From positions 620,001 through 684,000 of the forward strand of contig NZ_BOSH01000001.1 of the NCBI RefSeq assembly GCF_018403245.1: a stretch of 64,000 nt of DNA. Reading direction: 5' to 3'. Under the pieces are notes generated by a model that ran no database searches, was not told the DNA's origin, and saw only the letters and a list, made by a program, of their open reading frames with translations. The stretch is from Paenibacillus sp. J2TS4. GTDB lineage: Bacteria; Bacillota; Bacilli; Paenibacillales; NBRC-103111. Shown one piece after another: positions 16,843-26,627 of this stretch. The stretch's first letter is position 1; every line of letters begins with the position of its first letter. The translations under genes were made by a program, and so were the position numbers.

Positions 16843-18534
16843 GTGACCGAGCATCAAAGCGGGTTGCGCTTCGACGTATATGAACGGGTGCACTTGGATG
16901 AAAGCTTGGCAGGCATTCAAGCGCTTGAGGAAATCGAAATGATCCCGCACATTCAGGTGATGCAGGAGGAAGAGCAAGCCGTTTTAAAAGGAAATTTGTG
17001 GCTCACCGGTACATATTTGGGAGACGATGGGGAGGACAGGCGGACGCTGGAGCATTTTATTCCGGTGGAAATTACTCTGCCCATGAACCGGATTCATCGG
17101 CTCGAAGATATTGCCGTCGAAATTGAAAATTTCGATATCGATTTGCTGTCCGCTCGCAGCCTCAATGTAACCGGCGTATTGTCGCTGCATGGAATCGAAG
17201 TGACCTCCAAAGCGGAGGAAGGCTGGAAGGAAGAAGAGGAATTTACCGTCGTTCACAGGGCGGAAGATGCAGAAGCCTGGAATCAGCAATGGGCAGCCGA
17301 GGCTGAGATGGAAGAGAGGGGACAGGAGGTCTCGGAGCGTCAGGAAGCGTCAGCCATTGGCAAGGAGGAAACGAGGGCGCGGGAGTTCCCGGCGACCGAG
17401 GCGGAAGAGAAGGCGCAAAGCAAACCGGTCATCCGGCCGGAAGTGGATATTCGCCGCGAACCGGAAACCTTTGCCGGGATGGAGAGAGCGGATGCGAGAA
17501 GCCGGGATGAACCAGTGGAGCCGCAGGAACCGCAGGCCTTCTTCGATGGGACGGATGCCGCGCAGGACGGGGAAGAGCAGTCCCGGACATCTGCGGAGCA
17601 AATATCGGTATCTTTCCGTCCGGCTTCGCCAAGAAGCAGCCCGGAGGAATGCAATGAGGACGGTGATCAGGGGGCGGCAGCTGCCCAATCAGGAGAAGAC
17701 GCGGAGACTTCTGCGAATAGCGTCTCCTGGGCGGACTCCTTTTTTACCGTGCGTTCAGACGACAAGAGCCCAGATGAACGGGTTGAGATTGATTTGCCAG
17801 AGCTTCCCAAGATCGACCCGATGGAGCCATCTGCTAAACCCGGTTTTTCCGATGATGGACGATCGGAACAGAGCGAAAGCGCGTCGAACGAATCTTGCAC
17901 ATCCGGTGCGGATGCAGAGCAGCAGCCTGTGGTCGAAAGGGACCGTTCACAGTCAGGCTCTGAATGGTCAGATTTAGCGGGGACGGATCGTTCCGAGGGT
18001 CCTATCTCTGAAGAGAAGGCGGAAGCGCCGGTCTTGCAGGAGAACGAGCCTAACGAATTTATTGCAGCTAACGAAGCTAATCAAGCTAACCAAGAGCTGG
18101 CGGAGGCGGTTTCTGCCGAGGCTAACGAGGAAGCAGAGGAGATCATTGCGGTATCCATGCCGGAGGAGAAGCAGGAGCTGAAGATTGCTTTCGGTAAAAA
18201 GTCGTCCTCCGATCCTAATCCGCCGTATCATCTAACTAATCTGGTTCAAAAAACCGATATTACCGAGCTCGAAACCGATCACGCCGCCAATACAAGGGAG
18301 CAGGAAGCTGCAGAGAAGCCGGCGGCGAAGGAAGGCGTAGAATGGAAACGGCTGTTTATCCGCGAGGAAGGCGCGGAGAATCAATTCAAGAGGATGCGCA
18401 TGTGCATCGTGCAGAAGGAAGATTCCATCGACACGATCGCCGAGAGATACAACATCAATCCTCGTGAAATTATTTTGTGCAACCGTCTAGGGGATCAGCC
18501 GATAGAAGAGGGACAGGTTCTTTACATTCCATGA
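16843..18534 (+). CDS. spoVID: Stage VI sporulation protein D-like, LysM protein
   Basis: SpoVID is a mother-cell protein needed for encasement of the spore by coat layers; its C-terminal LysM domain and N-terminal region interact with SpoIVA and SafA. GTG at 16843 (GGAGGAG upstream) gives 563 residues. Residues 1-130 are the conserved N-terminal domain (SGLRFDVYERVHLDES ... HGIEVTS), residues 140-510 are a long acidic, Glu/Ala/Ser-rich low-complexity region, and the last 47 residues are a LysM domain (MCIVQKEDSIDTIAERYNI ... GQVLYIP). The gene is between hemL and valS as in B. subtilis. A strong terminator follows. Confidence 0.9.
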   Translation: MTEHQSGLRFDVYERVHLDESLAGIQALEEIEMIPHIQVMQEEEQAVLKGNLWLTGTYLGDDGEDRRTLEHFIPVEITLPMNRIHRLEDIAVEIENFDIDLLSARSLNVTGVLSLHGIEVTSKAEEGWKEEEEFTVVHRAEDAEAWNQQWAAEAEMEERGQEVSERQEASAIGKEETRAREFPATEAEEKAQSKPVIRPEVDIRREPETFAGMERADARSRDEPVEPQEPQAFFDGTDAAQDGEEQSRTSAEQISVSFRPASPRSSPEECNEDGDQGAAAAQSGEDAETSANSVSWADSFFTVRSDDKSPDERVEIDLPELPKIDPMEPSAKPGFSDDGRSEQSESASNESCTSGADAEQQPVVERDRSQSGSEWSDLAGTDRSEGPISEEKAEAPVLQENEPNEFIAANEANQANQELAEAVSAEANEEAEEIIAVSMPEEKQELKIAFGKKSSSDPNPPYHLTNLVQKTDITELETDHAANTREQEAAEKPAAKEGVEWKRLFIREEGAENQFKRMRMCIVQKEDSIDTIAERYNINPREIILCNRLGDQPIEEGQVLYIP

Positions 18535-18547
18535 TTTAGTTATATTT

Positions 18548-18596
18548 TAAGCCCCAAGGCTTCCTACTTGGAAGCCTTGGGGCTTATTGTTGTTTG
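18548..18596 (+). terminator. Intrinsic terminator after spoVID
   Basis: Arms 18548-18564 and 18570-18586 form a perfect 17-bp stem (core GCCCCAAGGC) with a five-base loop, followed by a T-rich tail. Confidence 0.9.
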
Positions 18597-18984
18597 TTGG
18601 GATTAACGGAAGCTTCTCAGGCTTCTTTCTTGGAACGAGATGCTAATCTTTATTGGCCGAATTCAGCGTATGAACAAATATTCTAGAGTGGCACTGTCGG
18701 ACAGACTCATAGGGTAGTATCGGATTCAGTACATATCGAACAGAAAGCCGAGATATAGTAGGAAGAAAGCGAATAAAAAAAAGACGTCCAGAGGATTGGG
18801 AAGCAATAAAGTTCGGATAAATTGCACGCATATGAGTGGGAAAAGCACGGCTCTAATCGTAATTCTTATTTTGAACCACCATCGCTGCATCGTCGGATCC
18901 CCCCTTTTACGATAACTTGTATGACTAAGTTTATGAAACGGACAAACCTGGATATGCTGTATTCATGGGGAATTTATCAAAATA
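18597..18984. other. Intergenic region spoVID to valS leader
   Basis: About 390 bases with no supportable gene. A plus-strand frame at 18822-19100 runs through the promoter and T-box leader, lacks a ribosome binding site and resembles nothing I know. Confidence 0.5.
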
Positions 18985-19013
18985 TTGACTCACCCGGCGA
19001 ATATGTTTATCAT
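18985..19013 (+). promoter_or_regulatory. Candidate SigA promoter for the valS leader
   Basis: TTGACT (18985-18990), 17-base spacer, TATCAT (19008-19013). It puts the transcript start near 19020, ahead of the T-box. Confidence 0.75.
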
Positions 19014-19082
19014 AGTCTATATGTAAGCTCCCTTGAGCGGGGGGCGGGAGAGGATTTTCTTCCCATTGGACAACCAAATATA

Positions 19083-19340
19083 ACCCATAAGCGAAGATAG
19101 GGAGGAGTAGGCAGTGAACCCTTCAGAGAGCGGAGCCCCAGGCTGGAAGGCTTTGCAGGATGTAACTGGCCGAATGTCGCCCTGGAGTTTGTAGAGAAGC
19201 GATAAGTCTGTTGTCTGGACAGAAGCGCTGCTCTGCCGGACACAGCCGTTATCTGTTCAAGTGCCGCGTGCAGGATTGCGCGGAATTAAGGTGGTACCAC
19301 GGAAGAACAGCCTTTCGTCCTTTGCGGCGAAAGGCTTTTT
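19083..19340 (+). ncRNA. T-box leader of valS
   Basis: The leader senses uncharged tRNA(Val) and lets transcription continue into valS. The conserved T-box sequence AAGGTGGTACCACGG is at 19288-19302. The terminator follows: GCCTTTCG (19310-19317) with CGAAAGGC (19328-19335) and five T. The stem I region begins near 19100. A GTC at 19176-19178 in GAATGTCGCC is the likely specifier codon for valine; this assignment is by inspection only. Confidence 0.9.
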
Positions 19341-19358
19341 GACATTGGGATTTATTCC

Positions 19359-19416
19359 GGGGCCCCCCGCAAAGTAATAGGAATACGCTTCGAAGGCCAA
19401 ACGTCACTTTGTGGGG
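19359..19416. repeat. Hairpin repeat R2 (copy 2, in the valS leader)
   Basis: Left arm CCCCGCAAAGT (19365-19375), central CGCTTCGAAGGCC, right arm ACTTTGTGGGG (19406-19416). All 11 arm positions pair, one as G.U. It lies between the T-box terminator and the valS ribosome binding site (19436-19441), so readthrough transcripts would contain it. Confidence 0.85.
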
Positions 19417-19452
19417 TATTTGGTGTTGAATAGACAGGAGGTATTAAGGTTA

Positions 19453-22125
19453 ATGAATGAAACGAAAACGAATCAGCCTTCGATCGAGATGCCTACCACA
19501 TACGATCCGAAAGAGGCCGAACACAAATGGTACCAAAGCTGGTTAAAGGGCGAATATTTCAAAGCGGGACAAAGACCGGACGCTGAGCCATATACGATCG
19601 TTATCCCGCCTCCGAACGTCACGGGAATGCTTCATATTGGTCACGCGCTGGACTTTACCCTCCAGGATATTGTGATCCGCACGAAGCGGATGCAAGGGTT
19701 TGACACATTGTGGCTGCCGGGCTCCGATCATGCGGGAATTGCTACTCAGACCAGGGTAGAGCAGAAGCTGCGCGAGGAAGGGCAATCCCGGTACGATCTG
19801 GGTCGTGTTGCCTTCCTGGAGAAGGTATGGGAATGGAAGGAGCTTTACGCCGATTCCATTCGCGAGCAATGGGCCAAAATGGGCTTCTCGCTGGACTACT
19901 CCCGCGAGCGATTTACTCTGGACGAGGGTCTTTCCAATGCGGTGCGGGAAGTGTTCGTTTCCTTGTATGAGAAGGGGCTAATTTACCGCGGGAAGTATAT
20001 TATTAACTGGGATCCTGCGGCCAGAACGGCTCTGTCGGATATCGAGGTCGAATATAAGGAGGTTCAGGGCAACCTGTATCACCTGGTCTACCCGTTGAAG
20101 GACGGCAGCGGCTCGATTACGGTGGCAACCACCCGTCCGGAGACGATGCTGGGAGATACGGCGGTAGCGGTTCACCCCGAGGACGAACGGTATAAAGACA
20201 TGATTGGCAAAATGCTGATCCTGCCCATTGTCGGCCGCGAAATCCCGGTCGTAGCCGATGAATATGTCGAGAAGGAATTTGGAAGCGGAGCGGTGAAAAT
20301 TACTCCGGCCCACGATCCGAATGACTTTGAAGTAGGCAACCGGCATAATCTGCCGCAAATTCTCGTCATGGACGAATCCGGAACGATGAACGATAATGCC
20401 GGCAAGTATGAGGGAATGGACCGATTTGCTTGCCGCAAGCAGATCGTGGCCGATTTACAGGCTGCGGGTGTGTTGAGCAAAATCGAAGAGCACGTTCATC
20501 AGGTAGGACATAGCGAACGCAGCGGAGCCGTAGTGGAGCCGTACTTGTCCACTCAATGGTTTGTAAATATGAAGCCGCTGGCTGCCAAGGCGATTGAGAC
20601 GCAAAAATCAGGGCAAGGCGTACGTTTTGTTCCCGACCGATTCGAAAAAATTTATTTGAATTGGATCGAAAATGTCCGCGACTGGTGTATTTCCCGTCAG
20701 CTGTGGTGGGGACACCGGATTCCAGCCTGGTATTGCGGTAATTGCGGAGAGATTCATGTCGCTCGCGAAGCGGTCAGCCAGTGCGGGAAGTGCGGCGGAA
20801 CCGAGCTTCGTCAGGACGAGGATGTGCTTGATACCTGGTTCAGCTCGGCGCTATGGCCTTTCTCCACGCTGGGCTGGCCGGAGAAGACTGCGGATCTGCA
20901 GCGGTTTTATCCGACCAATGTGCTCGTGACGGGCTATGATATTATTTACTTCTGGGTGGCCAGAATGATTTTTACCGCCCTGGAGTTTACGGAAGAAATT
21001 CCGTTTAAGGACGTGCTTATGCATGGGCTGGTTCGTGATGCGGATGGACGCAAAATGTCCAAATCGCTCGGCAACGGCGTAGACCCGCTGGAAGTAGTGG
21101 ACAAATATGGAGCCGATGCCATGCGTTATATGATTTCGACCAGCAGCACACCGGGTCAGGATCTTCGATTTCGCTGGGAACGGGTCGAGCAGGCCCGTAA
21201 TTTTGCCAATAAAATATGGAACGCCTCGCGCTTCGCGCTAATGAACCTTGAAGGCTTCCGTACGGAAGACATCGATTTGAGCGGATCGCTTGGCACGGCT
21301 GACCGCTGGATTCTGCACCGGTTCAACGAAACCGTCCGCGACGTCACCCGGTTGATTGATCAGTACGAGTTCGGAGAGACGGGCCGGCTGCTCTATAACT
21401 TCATCTGGGATGATCTGTGCGATTGGTATATTGAATTCAGCAAGCTGTCCTTACATGGGCAGAAGCCGGAGGAGAAGAAGAACGCGCAATCGGTGCTTAC
21501 CTACGTGCTGGACGGGACTCTGCGGCTGCTTCATCCGTTCATGCCGTTCATTACCGAAGAAATCTGGCAGCACCTTCCTCACGAAGGGGAGACGATTACG
21601 CTGGCCGCATGGCCGCAAGAACAGAAATCGTTCGAAGCTCCCGCTGCCGTTAAAGAAATGGAGCTGTTGATGGGCATCATCCGGTCCGTGCGCAATATTC
21701 GCGCGGAGGTTAACGTGCCGATGAGCAAGAAGGTGGAGCTGCTGATTAAGCCGGTTCATGCCGACGCTAAAGCTATTCTGGAGCGCAACGAAGAGTACTT
21801 GCGGCGGTTCTGCAATACGTCGCTGTTGGAGATCAACACCGAGCTTGCCACTCCGGATAAGGCGATGACGGCCCTTGTCACCGGAGCGGAAATTTATTTG
21901 CCGCTGTCGGGCTTGATAGATCTGTCGCAGGAAATAGCGAGACTGGAGAAGGAGCTTCAGACACTGCACGCGGAAGTGAACCGGGTGGAAAAGAAGCTTG
22001 CCAACGAAGGATTTATCGCTAAAGCGCCGGCCAAGGTCATTGAAGAGGAAAGAGCGAAGCTCGCTGATTATTCCGACAAGCGCGATAAAGTGATGGCACG
22101 GCTGGCTGAATTGAAGCAATCTTAA
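19453..22125 (+). CDS. valS: Valyl-tRNA synthetase
   Basis: ValS is the class I synthetase charging tRNA(Val), with an editing domain that removes mischarged threonine. ATG at 19453 follows AGGAGG by 11 bases and gives 890 residues; an in-frame GTG at 19411 lies within repeat R2 and is not used. The HIGH motif is in [20 protein letters not shown] in [14 protein letters not shown]. Two CxxC pairs (CGNCGE, CGKCGG) form a zinc-binding insert. The C-terminal 65 residues are the tRNA-binding coiled coil ([21 protein letters not shown]). Control is by the T-box upstream. Confidence 0.98.
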   Translation: MNETKTNQPSIEMPTTYDPKEAEHKWYQSWLKGEYFKAGQRPDAEPYTIVIPPPNVTGMLHIGHALDFTLQDIVIRTKRMQGFDTLWLPGSDHAGIATQTRVEQKLREEGQSRYDLGRVAFLEKVWEWKELYADSIREQWAKMGFSLDYSRERFTLDEGLSNAVREVFVSLYEKGLIYRGKYIINWDPAARTALSDIEVEYKEVQGNLYHLVYPLKDGSGSITVATTRPETMLGDTAVAVHPEDERYKDMIGKMLILPIVGREIPVVADEYVEKEFGSGAVKITPAHDPNDFEVGNRHNLPQILVMDESGTMNDNAGKYEGMDRFACRKQIVADLQAAGVLSKIEEHVHQVGHSERSGAVVEPYLSTQWFVNMKPLAAKAIETQKSGQGVRFVPDRFEKIYLNWIENVRDWCISRQLWWGHRIPAWYCGNCGEIHVAREAVSQCGKCGGTELRQDEDVLDTWFSSALWPFSTLGWPEKTADLQRFYPTNVLVTGYDIIYFWVARMIFTALEFTEEIPFKDVLMHGLVRDADGRKMSKSLGNGVDPLEVVDKYGADAMRYMISTSSTPGQDLRFRWERVEQARNFANKIWNASRFALMNLEGFRTEDIDLSGSLGTADRWILHRFNETVRDVTRLIDQYEFGETGRLLYNFIWDDLCDWYIEFSKLSLHGQKPEEKKNAQSVLTYVLDGTLRLLHPFMPFITEEIWQHLPHEGETITLAAWPQEQKSFEAPAAVKEMELLMGIIRSVRNIRAEVNVPMSKKVELLIKPVHADAKAILERNEEYLRRFCNTSLLEINTELATPDKAMTALVTGAEIYLPLSGLIDLSQEIARLEKELQTLHAEVNRVEKKLANEGFIAKAPAKVIEEERAKLADYSDKRDKVMARLAELKQS

Positions 22126-22240
22126 TTTTGACCCGCCTAATGGATAGCTGAACCTGTCAAATTATAGCCTTAACTTCATATATTAACTTGAGAGTTCAAA
22201 AGGCAGACTTTTTGAACCTCCTCTTAAAAGGATGAGAGCA

Positions 22241-23614
22241 ATGAATGGAAAAAGCGGACTGACAAGCTCAAGTTTTCAAACGTATGCCGAGGCTGTTGAC
22301 TGGATTACCGGATTGCAGCCCTTCGGAATTCGCCCCGGATTGAAGCGGATGGAAACGTTCATGGAAAAGCTGGACCATCCGGAGCGGAGGCTCAAATTTA
22401 TCCATGTAGCGGGAACGAACGGCAAAGGCTCTACCTGTGCCTTCCTGACCAAAGTGTTGCGTCGCAATGGATATGATGTCGGTACATTTACTTCCCCTTA
22501 TATCGAGAAGTTCACGGACCGTCTTCGGTACAACGAAGAGGATATAGGCGAGGAAGATTTACTGCGGCTGGCCAACCGGCTTAAACCGCTGGCGGAAGAG
22601 ATGGCCGCATCCGAGCTGGGTCACCCGACGATGTTCGAGTTTACGACGGCTCTGGCTATTCTCTATTTTGCGACCGTGGTTTACCCCGATTATGTCGTAT
22701 GGGAAACCGGGCTGGGCGGAAGATTGGACTCGACCAATATTGTAAACCCTGTATTGTCGGTCATTACGAATGTTGGCCATGATCATATGGACGTGTTAGG
22801 AAATACTCTGGACCGGATTGCTTTGGAAAAAGCCGGCATAATTAAAGCCGGCGTTCCTCTTGTCTCCGCCGTGGAGCAGCCGGAGGCATTGGAGGCTATC
22901 GAGCAAGTTTGCAGAGACAAAAAATCGACGCATTACTGGCTCGGACGTGATTTCGAGTATCAGGTGGTATCGTCTGAGCTTAATCGGCAGCAGTTTGATT
23001 TTCGCGGGCCTTTTCGGGAGATGACAGGTTTAACGATTTCTCTTAATGGATATCATCAGTATAAGAACGCGGCTGTCGCTTTGATGGTTATTGAGGTTCT
23101 TCGCCAGTATTATGCTCTGATCGTGGAGAAAGAAGATCTATATGCCGCTTTAGCGGAGACGGTATGGCCGGGCCGGCTGGAAATGGTCTCTGACCACCCG
23201 CCTCTGCTCTTGGATGGAGCCCACAATCCAGAGGGAGCGGCGACGCTGGCGGAAGCATTGGCTTCCGTGTATAAGTACCGCAAGCTGCATCTAATGATCG
23301 GCATGCTGTCGACGAAGGAGCATTCTGACTACTTTAGGCATATACTGCCTTTGGCGGATACCGTTATCCTTACCGAGCCGAATTTCCGCAAAAAGCAAAG
23401 TGCCGAAGCTCTGGCGGTTAAAGCTCGTGAAGTGCTGCAAGAGCAAAATCGGGAAATCGAAATTACGGTGGAGCCCGATTGGAAGAAAGCATTGGAAATG
23501 CTGCTGAGCAGAACCGGTCCCGAAGATTTGGCAGTCGTCTCCGGAACCCTCTATTTAATTTCTGATGTCCGTTCATGGATTCTGTTTGAGTCCGAATCTG
23601 AAAAAGGTTGGTGA
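22241..23614 (+). CDS. folC: Folylpolyglutamate synthase / dihydrofolate synthase
   Basis: FolC adds glutamate to dihydropteroate and to folates using ATP, in the cytoplasm. ATG at 22241 is preceded by AAGGATGAG and gives 457 residues; ATG at 22232 is in frame but has no spaced ribosome binding site. The Mur-ligase-type P-loop is HVAGTNGKGSTCAFL, with FTSPYIEKFTDRLRYN and LLDGAHNPEGAATLAEAL further on. It follows valS as in B. subtilis and precedes murC by seven bases, so the two form one unit. Confidence 0.96.
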   Translation: MNGKSGLTSSSFQTYAEAVDWITGLQPFGIRPGLKRMETFMEKLDHPERRLKFIHVAGTNGKGSTCAFLTKVLRRNGYDVGTFTSPYIEKFTDRLRYNEEDIGEEDLLRLANRLKPLAEEMAASELGHPTMFEFTTALAILYFATVVYPDYVVWETGLGGRLDSTNIVNPVLSVITNVGHDHMDVLGNTLDRIALEKAGIIKAGVPLVSAVEQPEALEAIEQVCRDKKSTHYWLGRDFEYQVVSSELNRQQFDFRGPFREMTGLTISLNGYHQYKNAAVALMVIEVLRQYYALIVEKEDLYAALAETVWPGRLEMVSDHPPLLLDGAHNPEGAATLAEALASVYKYRKLHLMIGMLSTKEHSDYFRHILPLADTVILTEPNFRKKQSAEALAVKAREVLQEQNREIEITVEPDWKKALEMLLSRTGPEDLAVVSGTLYLISDVRSWILFESESEKGW

Positions 23615-23621
23615 GCACATC

Positions 23622-25010
23622 GTGAACATTCCAGAGCACGTTCATTTTATCGGTATCGGCGGGTATGGCATGAGCGCCATCGCCAAAGTTATGCTGGAGA
23701 TGGGATACAACGTCTCGGGTTCCGACTTGGCTTCGCAGGAATTGATTGAGAAGCTGGAGGCAAGAGGAGCCCAGGTTTATATCGGTCATCAGGCCAATCA
23801 TGTCCAGGGGGCTGATTTGGTCGTTTATTCGACCGCATTGTCCAAAGATAATGTGGAGATGCGTAAAGCGGAGGAACTTCACATTCCCATTCTGCATCGT
23901 GCGCAAATGCTCGCCCGGCTAATGAACGAGCGGAAGGGGGTGGCGGTCGCCGGAGCACACGGCAAGACTTCAACCTCCTCCATGATCGCCCTGGTTATGG
24001 AACGATGTGAACAGGATCCGACCTACATCATTGGCGGAGAAGTGATGAATCTCGGCAACAATGCCAAGGCAGGGCAAGGAGATTTTGTTGTTGCGGAGGC
24101 GGACGAAAGCGACGGCTCCTTCCTGCAGTACCATCCCTTTCTGGCGGTGGTGACCAACATTGAAGCGGATCATCTGGAAAATTATGAGGGTGATTTTAAT
24201 AAGCTTAAGCAGGCTTATGCTCAATTTTTATCTCAAGTGAGTCAGGGAGGGAAGGCGATCGTTTGTTATGATGACGAGAACCTTCAGGATTTGCTGCCAA
24301 GTATTCAGAGCGAAGTCATTACTTACGGCTTGCGCGAGGAAGCCGACTATATTGCATCTAATATACAGCTGGGGGACCGCAAGGTGTCGTTCGACGTTCG
24401 GCGACACGGCGAATGGCTGGGTCGAATTCACCTGTCCGTTCCCGGCAAACATAACGTCTACAATGCTCTGGCTACGTTAATTACCTGTATGGAAGCCGGC
24501 TTGAGCTTCGATCAGGTCGCGGAGGCCATCACCGAATTCCGGGGAGCTAAGCGCCGTTTCCAAGTGCTGGGTGAGATGGATGATGTTCTGGTCATTGATG
24601 ATTACGCTCACCATCCCACAGAAATCGAAGCGACGATCTATGCTGCCAAGGCTACGGGCAAACGGATCATCGCTATTTTCCAGCCTCAGCGGTACACCCG
24701 TACCTTTTTCTTGTTGGAACAGTTTAGTCAAGCTTTCGGGCAGGCCGATGAGGTCATTATTACAGACATCTACAGTCCGGCTGGGGAGGCACAGATCGAA
24801 GGGGTGTCTTCTTCGAGGCTGGTGGAGCTTATCCGCAAGAACAGCAATCCGAATGTGACTTACATTCCGACAAAAGAAGAAGTGCAGAGCTTTTTGCTGG
24901 ATCAGGTCAGACCTGGCGATCTCGTTCTGACGATGGGGGCCGGCGACATATGGAAGGTCGCTGCCGGCCTGGTTAATGAATGGGGAACGAGACAGCAAAA
25001 GGTCCAGTAG
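23622..25010 (+). CDS. murC: UDP-N-acetylmuramate--L-alanine ligase
   Basis: MurC adds L-alanine to UDP-MurNAc, the first step of the peptidoglycan stem peptide. GTG at 23622 gives MNIPEHVHFIGIGGYGMSAIA, 463 residues, the normal start and length; the longer frame overlaps folC. The ATP loop is VAGAHGKTSTSSMI, followed by EADESDGSFL and the C-terminal IDDYAHHPTEIEATI. In B. subtilis murC is not beside folC, so this adjacency is a lineage trait. A terminator follows at 25089. Confidence 0.97.
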   Translation: MNIPEHVHFIGIGGYGMSAIAKVMLEMGYNVSGSDLASQELIEKLEARGAQVYIGHQANHVQGADLVVYSTALSKDNVEMRKAEELHIPILHRAQMLARLMNERKGVAVAGAHGKTSTSSMIALVMERCEQDPTYIIGGEVMNLGNNAKAGQGDFVVAEADESDGSFLQYHPFLAVVTNIEADHLENYEGDFNKLKQAYAQFLSQVSQGGKAIVCYDDENLQDLLPSIQSEVITYGLREEADYIASNIQLGDRKVSFDVRRHGEWLGRIHLSVPGKHNVYNALATLITCMEAGLSFDQVAEAITEFRGAKRRFQVLGEMDDVLVIDDYAHHPTEIEATIYAAKATGKRIIAIFQPQRYTRTFFLLEQFSQAFGQADEVIITDIYSPAGEAQIEGVSSSRLVELIRKNSNPNVTYIPTKEEVQSFLLDQVRPGDLVLTMGAGDIWKVAAGLVNEWGTRQQKVQ

Positions 25011-25088
25011 TCTCAGCCGTAAAAGACCTGATGACTGGTTGTATATGGCATTTTGCCTAATAATAGCAGATTTCTATAGTGGTTTGAT

Positions 25089-25127
25089 GAAAACCCCCTT
25101 TTCTATGAGAAGGGGGTTTTCCTTTTT
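25089..25127 (+). terminator. Intrinsic terminator after murC
   Basis: GAAAACCCCCTT (25089-25100) pairs with AAGGGGGTTTTC (25110-25121), then CTTTTTG. Confidence 0.9.
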
Positions 25128-25164
25128 GCGGCCCGATTTTTCTGTGAACCGGGCTACTCTTCTT

Positions 25165-25193
25165 TCATATTTTGCAGGGACAGGTCATAGTCT
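25165..25193 (+). promoter_or_regulatory. Candidate SigE-like promoter of the SPOR-protein gene
   Basis: TCATATTTT (25165-25173), 12-base spacer, CATAGTCT (25186-25193). The -35 agrees well with the mother-cell SigE consensus; the -10 deviates at two positions. Confidence 0.35.
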
Positions 25194-25225
25194 AGTAGTA
25201 CCAAGAAGGACAAGGGGAGAAAGCA

Positions 25226-26503
25226 ATGAACAAAGCGAGGATCACATATCGACTGGACAATCAGCCGGATGGAGACCGGGAACGCACAAGGAAGCGGGGG
25301 CGGCATGCGGTGATTCCTCTTCATCAGGAGGAGTTTCAGGTGGTGGAGGAAACTCCGGATCGTCTTAACCAATATACAAGTGATTTCGGGACGTGGAAGA
25401 GTCCCTTTGATGAAGAAACGGAAAGAATAGAACGACTGATCCGGGAAACGACGGAACGCAGGCAGCCGGATTGGGATAACGAGCCGAAGGGCAATCCTCC
25501 GTCCCCGATTATAGAGGAGGAGCCGAGGCGAGAGAGGGAAGAAAGCTTGAGGGGTTCGTATTCCCCGCCCTATGAAGAGCAGCCGGTTATAACGACGACG
25601 AGATATGTCCGCTATTCTAAACCGCCCTGGCTCAAAATTGTTAGCGCCGTAGCCGCAGCTGTAGCTACCGGGGTGCTGCTAGGATTTTTCGTTTTGTCGA
25701 TGTTGGGCGGCAAGGTGAGTCCACAGGAAATCGGAACGGGGGGCCAGATCTCACCGGATTCCGCAGCTTCGGTCAGCGGGACTGAAGGCGGAGAGGATGC
25801 TGGAACCATAGGGGCATCCGGGAACACGCAGAACGGGATGACAGAAGCAGTCTCCCAGAGCGCAGTCAGCGGGGTCGACATTCATATTGCGGCCAAAACT
25901 TTGTCAATACTCCAGAATGGAATATTCAGCACTGCAGAAGGAGCGCAGACGGCTCAGGAAGAATTGCGCCGCCAGGGGCTGGCCGGAGCTATCGAACAGT
26001 CCGACAGGCATTATGTATATGCTGGTATTGCGGCCGATCGCAATGATGCGCTTAATTTGAGCAAGGAACTGCAAAGCCGGCAAATAGAGATTTATGTCAA
26101 AAATTATTCTCTGCCGGCACTGACTAAAGTGAACTGGCCAGGCAGTACGGAGATACTGGAAAATTATTTGACGCAATCGGATCAGTTGGTCCAAATTATT
26201 AGCGGAATGACGGCTGTTCATCTGGAGGAAGCCACTCCGACACCGATGGATGAGAAAAGCATGCAGTCCTTGAAGGAGAGACATGAAGTGTGGAGCACGG
26301 CAGCCTCCAATGTATCCAGGGAAGCCCCGGAAGAGGCGAAGCCGATTCTGCAGAAGCTGGATCAGGCTATGAATACGGCCATCCAATCCATTGATGAGTA
26401 TAAAAAGAATCCTGCCGGCTCGATGCTGTGGGAGGCCCAGACAAGCCTGATGAATTTTGTTCTCGCGGAGAAGGAATTGTTGGAGAAAATTGCAGTAAAG
26501 TAG
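25226..26503 (+). CDS. spoIIB: SPOR-domain membrane protein, SpoIIB-like
   Basis: The 425-residue protein has a basic/acidic cytoplasmic N-terminal part of about 130 residues, one membrane segment (LKIVSAVAAAVATGVLLGFF, about residues 134-158), a Gly/Ser-rich linker and a SPOR-type repeat domain (about residues 215-300: ILQNGIFSTAEGAQTAQEEL ... YVYAGIAADRNDALNLSKEL). SPOR domains bind denuded septal glycan. SpoIIB has this layout, promotes septal thinning during engulfment, and lies between folC/comC and maf-radC in B. subtilis, the same place as here. The symbol rests on architecture and synteny, not on strong sequence identity. ATG at 25226 follows AAGGGGAGAAAG. Confidence 0.7.
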   Translation: MNKARITYRLDNQPDGDRERTRKRGRHAVIPLHQEEFQVVEETPDRLNQYTSDFGTWKSPFDEETERIERLIRETTERRQPDWDNEPKGNPPSPIIEEEPRREREESLRGSYSPPYEEQPVITTTRYVRYSKPPWLKIVSAVAAAVATGVLLGFFVLSMLGGKVSPQEIGTGGQISPDSAASVSGTEGGEDAGTIGASGNTQNGMTEAVSQSAVSGVDIHIAAKTLSILQNGIFSTAEGAQTAQEELRRQGLAGAIEQSDRHYVYAGIAADRNDALNLSKELQSRQIEIYVKNYSLPALTKVNWPGSTEILENYLTQSDQLVQIISGMTAVHLEEATPTPMDEKSMQSLKERHEVWSTAASNVSREAPEEAKPILQKLDQAMNTAIQSIDEYKKNPAGSMLWEAQTSLMNFVLAEKELLEKIAVK

Positions 26504-26569
26504 CGTTTAATCAATTTGTGGAAGCACGTCCCGATGCGGATTATTCTCAATCGATATGAAGGAAGCTTT

Positions 26570-26627
26570 CATTCCGATGCTTAGCACCCTGTTGGGGAAA
26601 TTGTGCCGCATCGGAATGATTTTTTTA
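26570..26627 (+). terminator. Intrinsic terminator after the SpoIIB-like gene
   Basis: CATTCCGATGC (26570-26580) pairs with GCATCGGAATG (26608-26618) around a loop that itself contains GCAC/GTGC, followed by ATTTTTTT. Confidence 0.8.

Noticed and set aside
18822..19100. 92-codon plus-strand frame before valS
   Set aside because: It crosses the leader promoter and enters the T-box; no ribosome binding site.
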